Assembly: GCA_013399695.1 (NCBI GenBank) | Contig: VXAU01001099.1 | Coordinates: forward strand, 1,054,001-1,118,000 | Length of the DNA stretch: 64,000 nucleotides | Direction of reading: 5' to 3' | DNA from: Formicarius rufipectus | Taxonomy: Eukaryota > Chordata > Aves > Passeriformes > Formicariidae | Part shown: positions 26,160-38,333 of the stretch, piece by piece | Numbering within the stretch: position 1 is the stretch's first letter | Layout: each line of letters opens with the position of its first letter | Made by a program: the position numbers and the translations under genes | Notes under the pieces: generated by a model | The model's input: the letters and a program-made list of their open reading frames with translations, nothing else | Told to the model about the DNA's origin: nothing | The model's database searches: none

Positions 26160-26390
26160 GAGCTGGTGATGCTCTCAGCACCTGTTACAGCACATAGCTG
26201 CCAGGGCAGGGGCCCCTGGCTGATTCACTCTGCCTGGGGCAGGCGCTGCACCAGCTGCCCCAGGATGGCCAAAAGCTCAGACCTGGGGAGGGCAGGGGGC
26301 ACCGCAGGGTCCCAGACCTGAGAATCAGCAGGGGAGCAGCTGTCCCAAGAGACCCTCTGGGAAAGGCAGCTACTTAGCCAGGTGAAGGCT
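26160..26390. other. Small GC-rich island of unknown nature
   Basis: About 230 bases are clearly richer in G and C than the surroundings and contain a perfect palindrome CAGGGGCCCCTG at 26207-26218. On the minus strand one frame stays open over roughly 50 codons before a TGA at 26225-26227 and reads as a Leu/Pro/Gln-rich peptide. On the plus strand another frame is open over 26112-26321. Neither resembles a family I recognise. It could be a fragment of an unrecognised retroelement, a decayed exon or a regulatory island. Confidence 0.4.
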
Positions 26391-28083
26391 GAGGAATTGT
26401 AATCATAGGATAATTGCAGTTTAACTTATGAATTTAAACTGATTTCAACAGACAGACTGCCTGAGAAAGCTGAGTTCACAAAGGAAGAAAGCCTTTTCCT
26501 TTTGTCTATTTCCACACTGAGTACTTTGATCTGTTTCTTTATGAATTGTGTCTTGAAACAAATTTTCCTTTTAAAGATAAATAAAATGGAGGGGAAAAAT
26601 AAACTGGAACTGAATATTTATTCAGGCCCCAATTTTTCCCCTTTTGTTTACTTTGTTGGCTGACAAACAAAGAAATCCATTTTTCACGCAACTCTAGTAC
26701 AATATTAATCATCATGAGTACAAACAGCACAGTCTAAGCCTATGTCTATTCATACTGCATTATGCTGCTTCATGCTCCTGCATACTGAATAGTACTTACT
26801 CTGGAAGTAAGGAAAATGAGTCTGTGTGTAATTGAACATGTGAATGAGGCTGGCACTTTCAGGTCAGTTAGCTACTCCTGAGATCTCAGATACTAGCATT
26901 GAAGAGAAAATAACTACACTTTATAAGTTCTTAAACCCTACTCCTTTCCCCCTTTCCCCCCTTCCCTCTTTTTTTCGACTTTCAAACAGGACTTCCTGTG
27001 GCTGAGAGCTCACTGAAAGGTAAAAGAGGAGATATAGATCATAACTAAGCAACACACTTTGGTGGGCAGGCATAGAGAGGTTTTAAAGTTCAGAGGGTTC
27101 TTGGAAGTGTGCAAAGCAAGGAGAAATGTATATTGCCCCTTCCTTGCCAGGTTTCATCTGAGTATCAGGAAGGCTTTTCTCCACAGTGCTGAACATGATC
27201 ATCTTCAGAAGAAAACCAAAACCCAGTAGGATTTAGTTTTTGAGATGCAAGATCTGATTTTCTGCAAATACAGGCCACTCTATCCTTAAGAACTTCATTG
27301 TAAGCTAACAAAGTGAAAGCATTCACGTTTTCTTCTGTCATATATACAAGTGTTCAGATTTAGTAACTTTAATTACTAATTTATCAGTAGATTGCTACAT
27401 CTTCCCAGAAATCCCAAGAAGATGGGTAAGGGTCAGTAAATATAAATCTGTAACCAAAGAAATGGCCCAAGTGACCATCCCATTACTGCTGTTCATCTCA
27501 AAATTTGGATTAACTTTCATTACTGAAAGCAAAATCTAAAATCCAGACCATAAAAACCTAAATATCAAACCCTGAATCACTTTCACCTGTTATGAAAGTC
27601 TTTTCCAAGGTATTTCTCCTGCAATTCAAGAAGAGTAGAAGTTCATCACACAGGTGTTTTCTCAGGTCCTCTAGTATTCATAGAGACCAATAAGAGAAGC
27701 AAAAGGACTTAATACTTGTTATATCCTGTGATTTGGTAAGATATATGTTTGTGATCATGGGCAGTGATGAATAAGACTATGTCTGTCAGAAACATGGATG
27801 ACAGTCACAAAACCACCAATAAGGGTGATGTGGCTGCATAGAAAGTTGCCACCTGTTCTGTGGTAACTGTCAGTGTCTGCACTTCTTACAAGCAGCTAAT
27901 CCAGAGAAAACTGATCCACAATGAAAGAAGCTTAAGCTAAGTCCTAAAACATTCTTGCAAAAATCAAAAAAATTCTGCACTTTTCTACTGGTATGTTAGA
28001 ATTGCAGGGTACGTGGTTCTAGATGTTTCTCTTATCCCAACATCATCTGTGTGCTTCAACCACAACCCTGAGCTGTTCCTTCA
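26391..28083. other. Non-coding DNA, no gene recognised
   Basis: No exon or repeat was recognised. The part adjoining 28084 is where the rest of the minus-strand provirus would be expected, but reading on past the stop at the end of the gag fragment gives no recognisable capsid, protease or polymerase sequence in any frame I tried. Confidence 0.55.
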
Positions 28084-28371
28084 TCAAATATAGCTGATCA
28101 CTATTTTATTTAAAACACTTAAAATCAAGCACCACACCTCAGTCACTTGAGATACAAAAGGGTTATTCTTTATCATAGCTTTACATAATTTAATTCCCAA
28201 ATTATCCCATTCAGAGTAGGTCAAATCATAAGAGATAGCATAATTATTTTTTGAGATACACTTAACCAACGCTTTAAGGGAGGCTTTGTCGATGGGATGG
28301 CCATGCCAATAAATTAGACTCTTAGTATGGCTGTACTTTCCTCTCTCCTGCTTAGAGAGGAAGGTGCCCAT
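28084..28371 (-). pseudogene. Truncated gag (matrix-like) of an ERVK-type endogenous betaretrovirus
   Basis: This minus-strand frame encodes about 95 residues that look like the amino-terminal matrix part of a betaretroviral Gag. Matrix normally targets Gag to the plasma membrane and starts particle assembly. The chosen start (28371-28369) gives Met-Gly with Ser at position 6, fitting an N-myristoylation signal. An upstream in-frame ATG at 28398 would bury that signal. Around residues 48-60 lies DLTYSEWDNLG, placed like the conserved Trp-containing helix of betaretroviral matrix. The frame ends in ISYI and a stop, and a second stop follows at once. No phospho-region, capsid, zinc knuckle, protease or polymerase follows, so the provirus is broken here. 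A family name is inferred from motif layout and from the LTR and primer site upstream, not from a database search. Confidence 0.7.
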
Positions 28372-28594
28372 TGTTTGATTGAGCATATAATCAAACAAAT
28401 TTAAAAATAATAATAAAATAGGGGACGTGACTACACCGCTGCTGGCCTACCTCATCCAGCAGGTAGGTCGATGATCCCAGGAATCCATCACACTGAGCCA
28501 TGGTCAGCCAACTGAGCGGGAAGCCAAACCACTCCATCACCTGAGCCTGAAGATGTCTAGTGAGTCTCCTTCACAGAATAAACCTCCAGCCAGG
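28372..28594 (-). other. Proviral leader between primer site and gag
   Basis: On the minus strand this roughly 220-base stretch connects the primer-binding site with the gag start, as expected for a retroviral 5' untranslated leader. A GATGAGGTAGGC sequence (plus-strand complement near 28445-28456) resembles a splice donor. Near gag it contains an AT-rich patch (28393-28420). No packaging structure was tested. Confidence 0.6.
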
Positions 28595-28612
28595 GTCCCT
28601 GTTGGGGCACCA
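28595..28612 (-). other. Primer-binding site, tRNA-Lys-like
   Basis: On the minus strand the 18 bases read TGGTGCCCCAACAGGGAC. The site complementary to the 3' end of tRNA-Lys3 reads TGGCGCCCGAACAGGGAC, so 16 of 18 positions agree. It sits three bases from the CA that ends the LTR. Lysine primers are usual for betaretroviruses, which supports the ERVK-type assignment. Confidence 0.8.
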
Positions 28613-28615
28613 ATC

Positions 28616-28961
28616 TGACAGCCATTGACAGAATAGCACAAAATTACTGACACAGACCCCACACAGAGGCAGCAAAGTGGTGACAGCACCTTCACTGAGG
28701 GGCAACTCGGCTTATATAGGGCCCTGAGGGAAGGTTGTGGAACCGGGTGGTGATTGGGTGGATGCAGGGGTGGGGCATATAGCTACGCAACTGGGAAGCC
28801 AATGGGACAGTGGCCAACAAAGGCCAGTAGAAATACAGGGTGAGGGGAAGGAGGCAACATGGTGGACCATGAGGATACAACCACAAGGGGCAACACCAAC
28901 CCTCGAAACCAAAACACATACAAAGAACCACAATAAACCCACAAACTAAACTTCCACTGCA
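28616..28961 (-). mobile_element. 5' LTR of the ERVK-type provirus
   Basis: On the minus strand the element runs from TGCAGTGGAAG (28961) to GGCTGTCA (28616), about 346 bases, with TG and CA ends. Within it are a CCAAT motif (complement ATTGG at 28753-28757), a TATA box at 28718-28712 (TATATAA, minus strand) and about 95 bases from TATA to the 3' end. I found no AATAAA between the TATA box and that end. The primer-binding site follows directly, so this is a 5' LTR. No 3' LTR was found at lower coordinates, consistent with truncation of the provirus. Confidence 0.75.
28712..28718 (-). promoter_or_regulatory. TATA box of the ERVK-type LTR
   Basis: TATATAA on the minus strand, preceded by GGGCCC and about 35 bases downstream of a CCAAT-like motif, fits the U3 promoter of the LTR. 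Activity cannot be judged from sequence. Confidence 0.6.
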
Positions 28962-31080
28962 GGTGTCTCCAGTCAGGTCTGTTTGTCCTGTCTGATGTTC
29001 AGGAATCCACCTCCTGTAATTCTGTTCCGATTTGGCACAACTTGACCTTTCCCCACACCTTTCTCGGTGAATGCATACTTCTTGTTGGCTTTAAATGGGC
29101 TTAGGTGAGTAACAAATTTACAGCAAACTTGCTCAAGACAAACTTCAGAAATATCCACGGTGTTGCAATAAGCTCCAGCTGCAATTAAGTAGATTAAGAG
29201 TTAAAGGAAAGGAAAGGAAAAGAATGCATATCATGGTTGAAAGGCTACCTTTAAAGCTGGAGGGAAATTGAAGTAATAATAAAAAAAAAAAAAAGCATGA
29301 ATTGAAATGTACAGTAAAAGACAAAGTGCAGTTATTTTAGAAGCCAAAACAAGGTAAAACAAGGTATTATTTAAGTACAGTGAAATAGCAAACTTTTCTC
29401 AGAATTGAGTCTCTTTTAGACCTTCACAGCAACAATGGTGCCTGTATTTAAAGGGCAAAGTGTTTATTAGTTACTGTAATGTCTCAGAACTGTATTAGTG
29501 TAGCTGTTTATAGTTAGGGATATGTCCACCAGTAGCTAGCATATGGAAAGTGATACTAAGAATAGATTAATACTAAGAGCAATGGCTGTTTCAAAAGCTT
29601 TCAGTTACCTAAGAATTAAACATTTCTGTTTATGTTATTTCTTTCTCTTCTAATAATCCAAAGGATCTAAAGCTCTGCCTACGGCAATGGGATATGCATA
29701 AAGTCCACCAGTTGACAAGGAGTCTCAAGAGGCATCATGCCTATCACTGTGGTTTGTTGATACAGTAAATTCAGTTTTCAATCTCCCAGCATAACTGCAA
29801 AATCGTTGTACCTATGTGAACTGGTATCAGTCACACTGATAGTTCAAGTCTGTTTAAAAATACCCTTATAGGTGAACTTACTGCATTAGATTCACACTGC
29901 ATCACATTCAGCCTGCCTGCAACACTTGTAGTTGCTAGAGAAGGAGCATAATCCTGAAGGCAGGTATTCTGAGTAAGGATAGAGTTTCACATTACAGCAA
30001 ACTCATAGTACCAAGAGGCTATTAAAAAATTAGTTCTGCTCCTCCATCTCCTGTCAGCAACTCCCACTGCCAGGTATGACATCAGAGTAGGATGCTTTTT
30101 TCATCACAAAGAGTGAAAGGGCATGCACAGGACTGGGAGGGAGAGCAATAAAGCGTATTCTGTCAAAAACCTTCGGTAACATCAGTGAAACAGTGATGTG
30201 GAACTGTACCCCAAACTCAACAGAAGGGCAATGACACGTGTATGTTTGAATCACATTTAAAATATTGTGCTAGTGGACCTGGGACATTCAGTACTGATGA
30301 CTGCAGAACCAAGAGAAAGGCACCTCAGTGAGTCACAGTTCTTCCAGTTCATCCTGCTTACTGCTGGCAGGGAGTCATTGTCCCTGCCTTGTCTGGCAGG
30401 TAATTACTGCCACAGCTCTGTGCTTTCTTCATTTCACTGGTGACAGTGAAATTCCAGACAAACTTCTACTGGGGAAAGAGTAAGTGAGCACCCCTGTGCA
30501 AGTCAGAATCTGCTTTTAGCGCCCATCTAAACTGCTTCAAAAGACTTCATTTAAAATGTACACTTTTTAGCTCCCCAGTTTATGTGTTAAAGCACATTCC
30601 AGAAGTTTTTCTTTCACAATTGCAGTAACTCCTCTTTAGAAACAAAATGCTTAAGCTTCTTCAATTCCTCCTTTTGGAGGAATTTATTAGTTTCTGAGGC
30701 CATGTCAATTATTCATGATATCATCATTGTCTCCTGAACAGAGCTGCCAGGAGACAGAATAAACAGACCAGACTTTCTCCAGGTTTTACCCCCTCACTTT
30801 TTTCCTCCTACCTTCCTTTACATTTATAAAATTTTATAAAACTTTCTGCCAGGAAGAGTATAAAATACCTTTACACTATAGTTTTGTTGATTACAAAACC
30901 ATTGTTGCAGTAGCAATAAAGCAATAGTCTTGTAAATCTCCTCCACGTTCTTGCCATTCATTAAATTTAGTGGGGTGATAGGTACCACAGTATTTTTGTG
31001 GGAAGATGCTACACATACTGTTTTCAAGCCTGTTTCTTATGGCAAGTCAGTCAGTTGTCACACTAAATCTTAAGTGAAGA
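28962..31080. other. Non-coding DNA with minor simple repeats
   Basis: No exon was recognised. The frame abutting the LTR on its upstream side (28973-29158, minus) shows no retroviral or host motif. Simple repeats include a GGAAA-type run at 29205-29222, an A-run near 29281-29294 and a 10-base tandem pair (AAAACAAGGT twice) near 29347-29366. Confidence 0.55.
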
Positions 31081-31156
31081 TTGATGAGAATTGTTGGGAA
31101 TATCATATTTGTCACAGATTGATGAGAATTGTTGGGAATATCATATTTGTCACAGA
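31081..31156 (+). repeat. Perfect two-copy tandem repeat of 38 bp
   Basis: The unit beginning TTGATGAGAATTGTTGGG and ending TTTGTCACAGA occurs at 31081-31118 and again at 31119-31156 with no mismatch. Exact identity suggests a recent duplication or a polymorphic two-copy locus. Confidence 0.95.
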
Positions 31157-34100
31157 GGTGCTGGGTCACTGAGTCTTTTCAACATTTTTCAACAGGGGCA
31201 CTTAGGCAGTAACAGATTCTGTCCCTGCACCAGTGATTATTTTGGCCAGCTCTGTGCTCCTTTATACATACTGTGAAGATCCAAGCATCCCACTTAAGGT
31301 TAGCCATCTGTCAAGTGATCTTAGTGTCTGTGACTGTTGATATGACATCAGCAGCTTGCCTGTATCCTTTGCATTGGACATTATTCACCGCTGCTCACAA
31401 CCAGCAAAAGTCATTTCTGCAAGAAAGATTTCCAAACAGCAGACTTCAGTGAACCATTGACTTTTGTTTGCTATTCATACTGAGTGCTTGGTTGCTTTAG
31501 ACACACTGTATTCAACTCCTCATTGAAAAATGGGCTGTTCTAAATTACAAGAAAGAGAAATAATTTAAGATGAACTGTGATAAAGCAAGAAAGGAATCAA
31601 GAATGTTTGTACTTCTGTGCAGGTATGTGAAGAACTGAACATAAATACTGGGAACACGTTGCTCATACAAATTGCCTATTTGACCTCTATAAAGGACTAA
31701 GGAGTTAAGATGTAGAGCTAAATACATGTCTCTTTAAGGTTTTGAATGAAAGGGCAGAATTTGACTTCAAGACAGATGAGTTTATTTCATTTAACTCTTC
31801 CAAAGCAAGTAGGGGTTGGCAGGGGAGGATGATGTGCTAGACGTTGCTCTGAAACCCTCTGTCTGTAAGGTTGTGGTTGCACAGTGGGAATATGGCTTTG
31901 GTTTTGCTTGGCCACCTGGTCAAAAGACAGTTCCAAAGGTTAAGCCAGAAGGCTGTGGAAAGCCTATGACTATTTGGAGTACAGATTTGAGGTAATACTG
32001 GTTACACTGTTCATGGGGTCCTATAGGCCCCTTTGCAGAGCATGCAATGCTTGTACACACTGGCAGCACATATGCTGCAAAAGGCATTGTAAATGACCAT
32101 AATAGCCAGGGAGCACTGTATTCAACTGGTGTAAATGGAAATTCTGGAGTATTTTCTACATCATGCAATGTTATTCCATGGACAACATCTCTAGGAAGAA
32201 CCTGAGCTTCTGTCAGGTGTCAGTGTAAGCAGGAGGTATGTAAAACCTCTACAAAACCTCTACAAATCAGAAAGGGTCTTTGTGAAACTACAGAAAGAAG
32301 CAGGAGCTTTAGTTATTAAAGTTGCAGTATCTGGGCTTGTTCTCTACCTTCAGTTTCTTTTATTTTCTTAGTTTCATAGAGACCACAGTATTTGTTTCTG
32401 GTTTTAGTATTAATACATCAGTTTTATTTTTAATTTGGTTTCAGAGTGAATCTTAAAATAAAGCAAACACTAGCAGTAAAACTTAATTAAGAGAACAAAA
32501 ATGCATCACTTAAAAAGAGGAACAGTGTATACTAAGGTCTCAAATGTTCAAAAGAAGCTACAATTTTAAAGTAATTACATTTTAAAACCCTACAAGAAAT
32601 CCTTTTTCCCCACCCCCAAATTAATATTCTGCAAAGTTGTCTCCTTAGTGAAATTTCAGTCACCAAACACATGGCTATTTAAGGGAACATGCTTTCAATC
32701 TCTGCCTGAGGAAGAGTACACTGGGAGGGTATCATTCAGATAAATAGGACGAGCCAAATACTGAAATTAGTAAAGTGGCATTGTTAATTGTCAAGATGAT
32801 GCTGAAAAGACAGAGGCACTTAATTGTTGTGTTTGTGCTCCATTGCATCATTGTCTCTTTCTGTTGTTTTTAATTTGTTTTCTACTGTAACTCATGAAAC
32901 TTACATTACTGCCATTAAGGTGAATTTTTTGAAGCTGCATCTGCTCATTGGTTTGCCGATTCCCTCTCTTGAAATTAGATTGATGTAGTGTTATATATTC
33001 ATTCCAATCTAATGACTTTTCCAGAGCCCCAGAGTAAAGAAAATGGGTTTCATTAATTTCCCTAATAGCATCACTGAAAGACATATAATGTGTGAAGTTA
33101 AAACTTCTTTTGTTTTTAATCTCTTAATGATCTCTTTTCCCTTTGTTCAGACTATCCTTAGTTTTACAGAAATAAAGGGGAATGAAAATGTCTCTTGGTG
33201 GATTTGTCAGGGAAGCGAGACTTCAACCGTTTGGGTGGAAATGTTTCATGGCATTTTTATGTTCTCTACTGATGTTTATTCCACTATTCAGTCCATTTAT
33301 TGCTCCATAAATTGCAATGTGTATGGTTTCTTTTATTTTTTTCACATCCCAAGGAAAATGAAGACCAAGTTGCTCAGCCGTATCCTATTTAGCATCCTGA
33401 ATTTGTGACTTGTCTCTGAATAAAAGTCTAGAAGTACCCTTACAATAACAGGGAAAGGAAGATCTTCACATGTTTTGTTTCTCCTGACCTAACTTCACAG
33501 TTGGTGAACCCAATTATTTGACATAGAAACTTTTTAGTAAATGTTCTCTTTGCTGAAAAGGAGTTTGATGATTCTCTGACTTGGACAGCATGAAAAGGGA
33601 TAGATACCTTCAGGCTAGACTGTCTGAACCTAGAGTGTGAACCAGGACCAGGAATGTTTTCATGGCTTAGTTGCAGGATTAGGAATGAACAATCTTTGTT
33701 TTCAGGGGGCCCTAATCTTAACTCATCACAGAAGTTAATTAGGTTGAAAGGTGAAGTTAACAATTAATTATAGACTTCATTGGTGTCAGGGCCAATAGCC
33801 TATGACCATTTCATATACCTTTTTTGTACAGACTTAGATTTTGGACAATTAATGAAAACTTGGTGATTAATCACTGTCCAGTATTGTAAATATTCCCCAA
33901 GCTTATTTGCATTGCCTTTGGGTTTTCATTCCAGAAAAGGAGTGATCTTTCATCATCTCTTGCAGTGTAACTGTAAAGGTTTATTTGGTCCCACTTTATG
34001 TATATAATCTCAGGGTTTAGCTACATGCTGCAGGGTGAGATGCCGTATTCTACAGACTGTCTCAAACCAATATATTTGGAACTACTAAAAAACTACCCTG

Positions 34101-37100
34101 ACTTAAATAGTAGGCTTGCAGACTCCGCTGTGGTCTTGCATTGATGTAGTTTGATTATTAATTACTATTTATAGACTCAGGAGCATTATGGTGCCACACA
34201 GAGCCAAGCCAGGATACAAGGCAAATGCCAGGTGTTTGGGATGTTGGCAGCATTGTGGAGACGGGTAATCTTGAACATTGTGGACAAAGAACTACAGTTT
34301 CCCTTGTGGGATAATCCTTAAGGACAATAGACATGAAAATGTCCCTTGCCTCATTTTTACACCTCAGTTGAAGACAATAAATCCTACTTAGTCAGAATAT
34401 GCAACAGGTATTTCATGTAGGCAGTTCTAGTCCCAGTTCTTCATTAGCAACTCTAAGTCTGACCATCATCACACTGTGCTAAAGTCAAGAACGGAGTCCA
34501 AGCTTTGTCATTAAGAACTGTGGTTGTGAGCCAGTCAACCACCTAATAAGTAGTCAACAATAAGGCATTAGAGGATGAATAGTGAGCCATCAGTGTTTGT
34601 GCTTTACACAGCAGATTTTCTGATGGGGAGAGGAAAAAGTGATTGGTTGTTCACCTCTTAAAAGATATTCCTGAATCTTGATTTTGGTTCTATTCTTTCC
34701 AAAACTATCTGAAAATCTTCTCTCACCAATTGAGCTTGTTTCTATGTATGTGTCCAACTTATCTAATTTCCTAGCAAAGGAGTTTCTCATGATATTCCAG
34801 TAATTTGCAAGTTTCAAATTTTAGCACAACTTTTTTTATGCCATTTAGCCAATCTTTTTCAGTGAAAATTCACTAGTTTGGAAAAGTGGTAAGCACCACT
34901 GACCTACTTTTCCTGTTATTTATTAGTTAAATTATATACTACAGAAGTTTCTTTGACATGTTCTCTGGTCAACTCCTGCATGTTCCAAATTTGACAGAAG
35001 AGTCTGCTCATTAGTGCACTGTCTGTGTTTGTGTAGGAAGAATATCATCCTATTTTAGCATGATTTGTCTGACATTTGCTTTCAAATCGTATAATGCAGC
35101 AAGAAAAACTAAACTTGCTAACCAAGTATAGTGGAAAACTGTAATTATACCATCCTGAATCCATCTTTATTGTGCATTGTGTTAAAAGTTCCAGAAGTCT
35201 ACATTACATGTTAATAAATATTTTAGTTATGACCTAAAGGAAATTAAGTTTGGGAAGATTTATCAGCATAAAGACAAGCAGAAATTCAATTCTGATTAGT
35301 TTGGTTAATACATATGGGTTATCATGGAAACTTGACTGTGGCAGGTAAGTCTCACTGTATGAGGTCAAGCCTGCCTTTACTTGATTATGTCATATTGTGG
35401 CTTGTGATGATCCAGCTAATACTCCTCTTCAGTTAATGCTATGAAGCTCTCCATGTATTTATCTGTGACAGCTTTGACCAATTTCCTTACTGCCATATGA
35501 CTTCATGTGTTCAAACACTTTATAGCTATTGATTCCTATATCCATAGGAATAAATGCCATAACATCTACTTTTAGTGATCCTCTCAGATATGAAGGAACA
35601 AAATTTTACAGTTAAATTTTTTTCTGTGCTTTTGCTTTATTTATCAAGTATGCAAGTAAATGTACATAGATCCCATTAGGATATACGATATTCCTATGTT
35701 TTGTCTTCTGAATTAAACAGTCACTAGAGTGTTTACCATGCCTTTCATTTCTACCAGTGCAATATGTCTGAGAACTGCAACATTCAGTCATTGGTTTGAG
35801 TATGTATTTAGAGCATTCTCAACAGATAAGCTATTTGCTCTTGGATATCCAGTTTGTGTCTTCCATCTTCAGAACAATATGGAATAGCTCTTTTCACTCT
35901 GTACTTGAACATTTCTCTCACCCACCAAGGTTTTGGATAGACTTCATTAGAACCAGAGTCATGAAGATTACAGAAGAACAGAGTAACATTGTCTTCATAC
36001 AAGCCAGTTTTTAACTGGAATATTTAAACTCATTCCAAAAGCACAACAGAAAAGATAAGGATATGGATGTAGCTGTACTTCTGCCTTCTCTCTGATCTTT
36101 CCAAATGAGCTGATCTTAAAAGGAGCCTGCACCTTTTTTCCTTGCCTGTCTGAGAGTCGAATCTTTTGAGGATGGACTTCAGCACCCCAGCAGAAGTGTT
36201 CTCTGCATTTCTGACTTCAAGGTTTCCTTTTTTTTCCTTTTTTTTTTTTTTTCCTTTTCAGAATTAAACCAGCTGTCAGGAGTAGTTGTCTTAAAGCAAA
36301 AGCATTTTAAGAATTGTAATAAAGCATTAGTGGGTATTATTTAAACTTGCAAGACGCCATCAATCATATTCAGATTCACAGGAATATATTCTTTATTGGA
36401 AGCTAAGTTTGATAACTTTCCCCTTAAGCTGTAGTGAAAGAAACAAAGCTCTTCTCAGCTGTTTGGTTCTCTCAGCTACTGGTGAAAGTCCAGGAGTACA
36501 CAAGAGTTTTTCACTATAAGTACATTGGGTCACAGTTCAACTGGCGTGAATGGAGGCCACTGTTATGAAAGGAGAAGTACTTTACTTGAGGGTTTCATTT
36601 TGTGCTGTCAGCAAAGGGCAACTTCCAGCAAAGGGCAATACCTTTACAATCAGTCATGTCTGTATTTACACTACTGCACCCATATCTTCTGAAACAGAGA
36701 AAGGAAAATTGCCATGGACATCAGCTCATTGCTAATCTTTGTCAGTGATCACATCAGCTGATAGTGCTACAAAAATACTGGTACAGGCTGCAGGTTTAAT
36801 AAGTCAAGAAAGGATTCCCTGCAGATATGTGTCAGTTTTATCAACCCTAATTTAGATAGTAACTGAACCATCTGTACTTGATCCGTATAGACACACAAGA
36901 ATAAAAATCAGTTAGAAGGTAGTTTACTTGCATCCTATTTCTCAGCTGCATTGACTGAATCAAGTGACTGAAACTTTATAAGCAAGAAGAGACTTAATTT
37001 TTTTTTATGAACTCAGATTCTTATGCACTGTGTTTTAATCTCAGGCCCACAGTACTTGGGCCCACAAAAAGATTATTAAAATCAATAAAATTCATTGGAT

Positions 37101-38109
37101 TATAAAAGGAGATAGAACAGTTAAATGATCTGAAGTACATTTTATATAAGACTGTCATTTTTCAACAAGCCTTCAGAAAACAAGGCTCTCTGTTAGAGGA
37201 AGGAATATATTACTGCAGTGCAGGAGGTTTCAATAACTTCAGCTATTCAGAAAAAAAATTATTGAGACATTTATGACTGAAGGAAAACGTTCCCCATCAA
37301 CATAAACTGAGATATGTTTTCCAAGATGCTAGTCTAAGCAACTGTTTGAGGGGTTGGAAAAACTTGCTTGGGAAGTGTTGAGCTTTAGCAGGCTCTCAAT
37401 GGTTCTCAATGGTGTAGTAGAGCTATATGAAACATTTGGAGTTGGACTTAAAACAAGCAATTGCACACATCACCTCTGCTTCCTATGCTGCATTTCTGTT
37501 CCTCTTCAAAAATCCCACCAGATCTTCAGCCTTTGTTACTGCCATCCTTTACAGACCTACTTTGGTATAAAAGACAGGACTCAAAGTTGGTCTCTTAAAT
37601 CTGGTTGGGTTTCAGCTCAGAGTGGGATATATACACTTCAATCCTTCTGCTCTAGGTTTTCTGATGATTTTTTCATTATCCTGTGAATGACTAATATAAA
37701 ATAATTGTTGATTTTCAGAACAGAGTCAAAAACCCAGTCATTGAACTTTCTAGTATACACACCCTGACTGCAAGCTAGAAGCTTTTTCCTTCTTTTTTTT
37801 TTTTTAATTCAAGTGCTTGTGGGTTTTTTACCTGGACTATGCTATGAATCCATTGTAGATGGCAGCACTACAAGACAAGTTTTGATTCAAGGTCTCAGTT
37901 GTTGCAGGATGAACAGAAGTTGAGTCAGTTCCCCTTGGCAAGCTCCCAACAGCCCATCTCATGGTACCTGGGTTTTCAGGGACTGCAGGAAGCTGTGTGG
38001 ATCAAATTGCTGGGGTTAAGAAGAATTGAGTGTCCAAAGTCACACACTCTCCATCTGGGCCTAAATGGCATTCCTAATAAAAGAAACCTGAGATAGGGCT
38101 GGAAATACA
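31157..38109. other. Non-coding DNA, no gene recognised
   Basis: Nothing beyond short homopolymer runs and tiny repeats is supported. T-rich runs lie at about 36227-36254 and 37792-37805. A 13-base repeat, CAGCAAAGGGCAA, occurs at 36609-36621 and 36626-36638. The open frame 33043-33408 (plus) and the partly overlapping frame 32848-33084 (minus) have no recognisable motifs. Confidence 0.55.
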
Positions 38110-38333
38110 CCCCAAACATTGGATATAGTGAAAAATTTCTTCACTGGGAGTGTTGCCAAGCATTGGAGCAGGCTGTCCAGGGAAGTGATTGAGTCAAATG
38201 CCTGGAGATATTTGAAAGATATCACACTTAGGCACCTAGTTTAGTGGTGGCCTTGGCAGTGCTGTGTTCAGTTGGACTTGATGATTTTAAAGGTCTTTTC
38301 CAGCCTAATCAATTATATGATTCTGCTATATTC
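38110..38333 (+). mobile_element. CR1 LINE 3'-end fragment
   Basis: The plus strand shows in order TGAAAAATTTCTTCACTGGG, TTGCCAAGCATTGGAGCAGG, CTGTCCAGGGAAGTG, GAGTCAAATGCCTGGAG, TTTAGTGGTGGCCTTGGCAG, GTTGGACTTGATGATTTTAA and AGGTCTTTTCCAGCCTAA, ending in ATATGATTCTGCTATATTC. This is the sense strand of the 3' end of an avian CR1. It is 5'-truncated and moderately diverged. Preceding bases back to about 37960 may belong to it but do not show clear blocks. Confidence 0.92.

Noticed and set aside
28973..29158. Open frame just upstream of the ERVK-type LTR
   Set aside because: It lies outside the LTR boundary and shows no retroviral motif; probably flanking DNA.
32848..33084. Minus-strand frame with a fairly balanced, protein-like composition
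   Set aside because: No convincing acceptor or donor sites and no family recognised; not enough to call an exon.
33043..33408. Open frame of 121 codons with a hydrophobic composition
   Set aside because: No recognisable motif, no splice support, and another frame is open on the opposite strand at its start; fits chance in AT-rich DNA.
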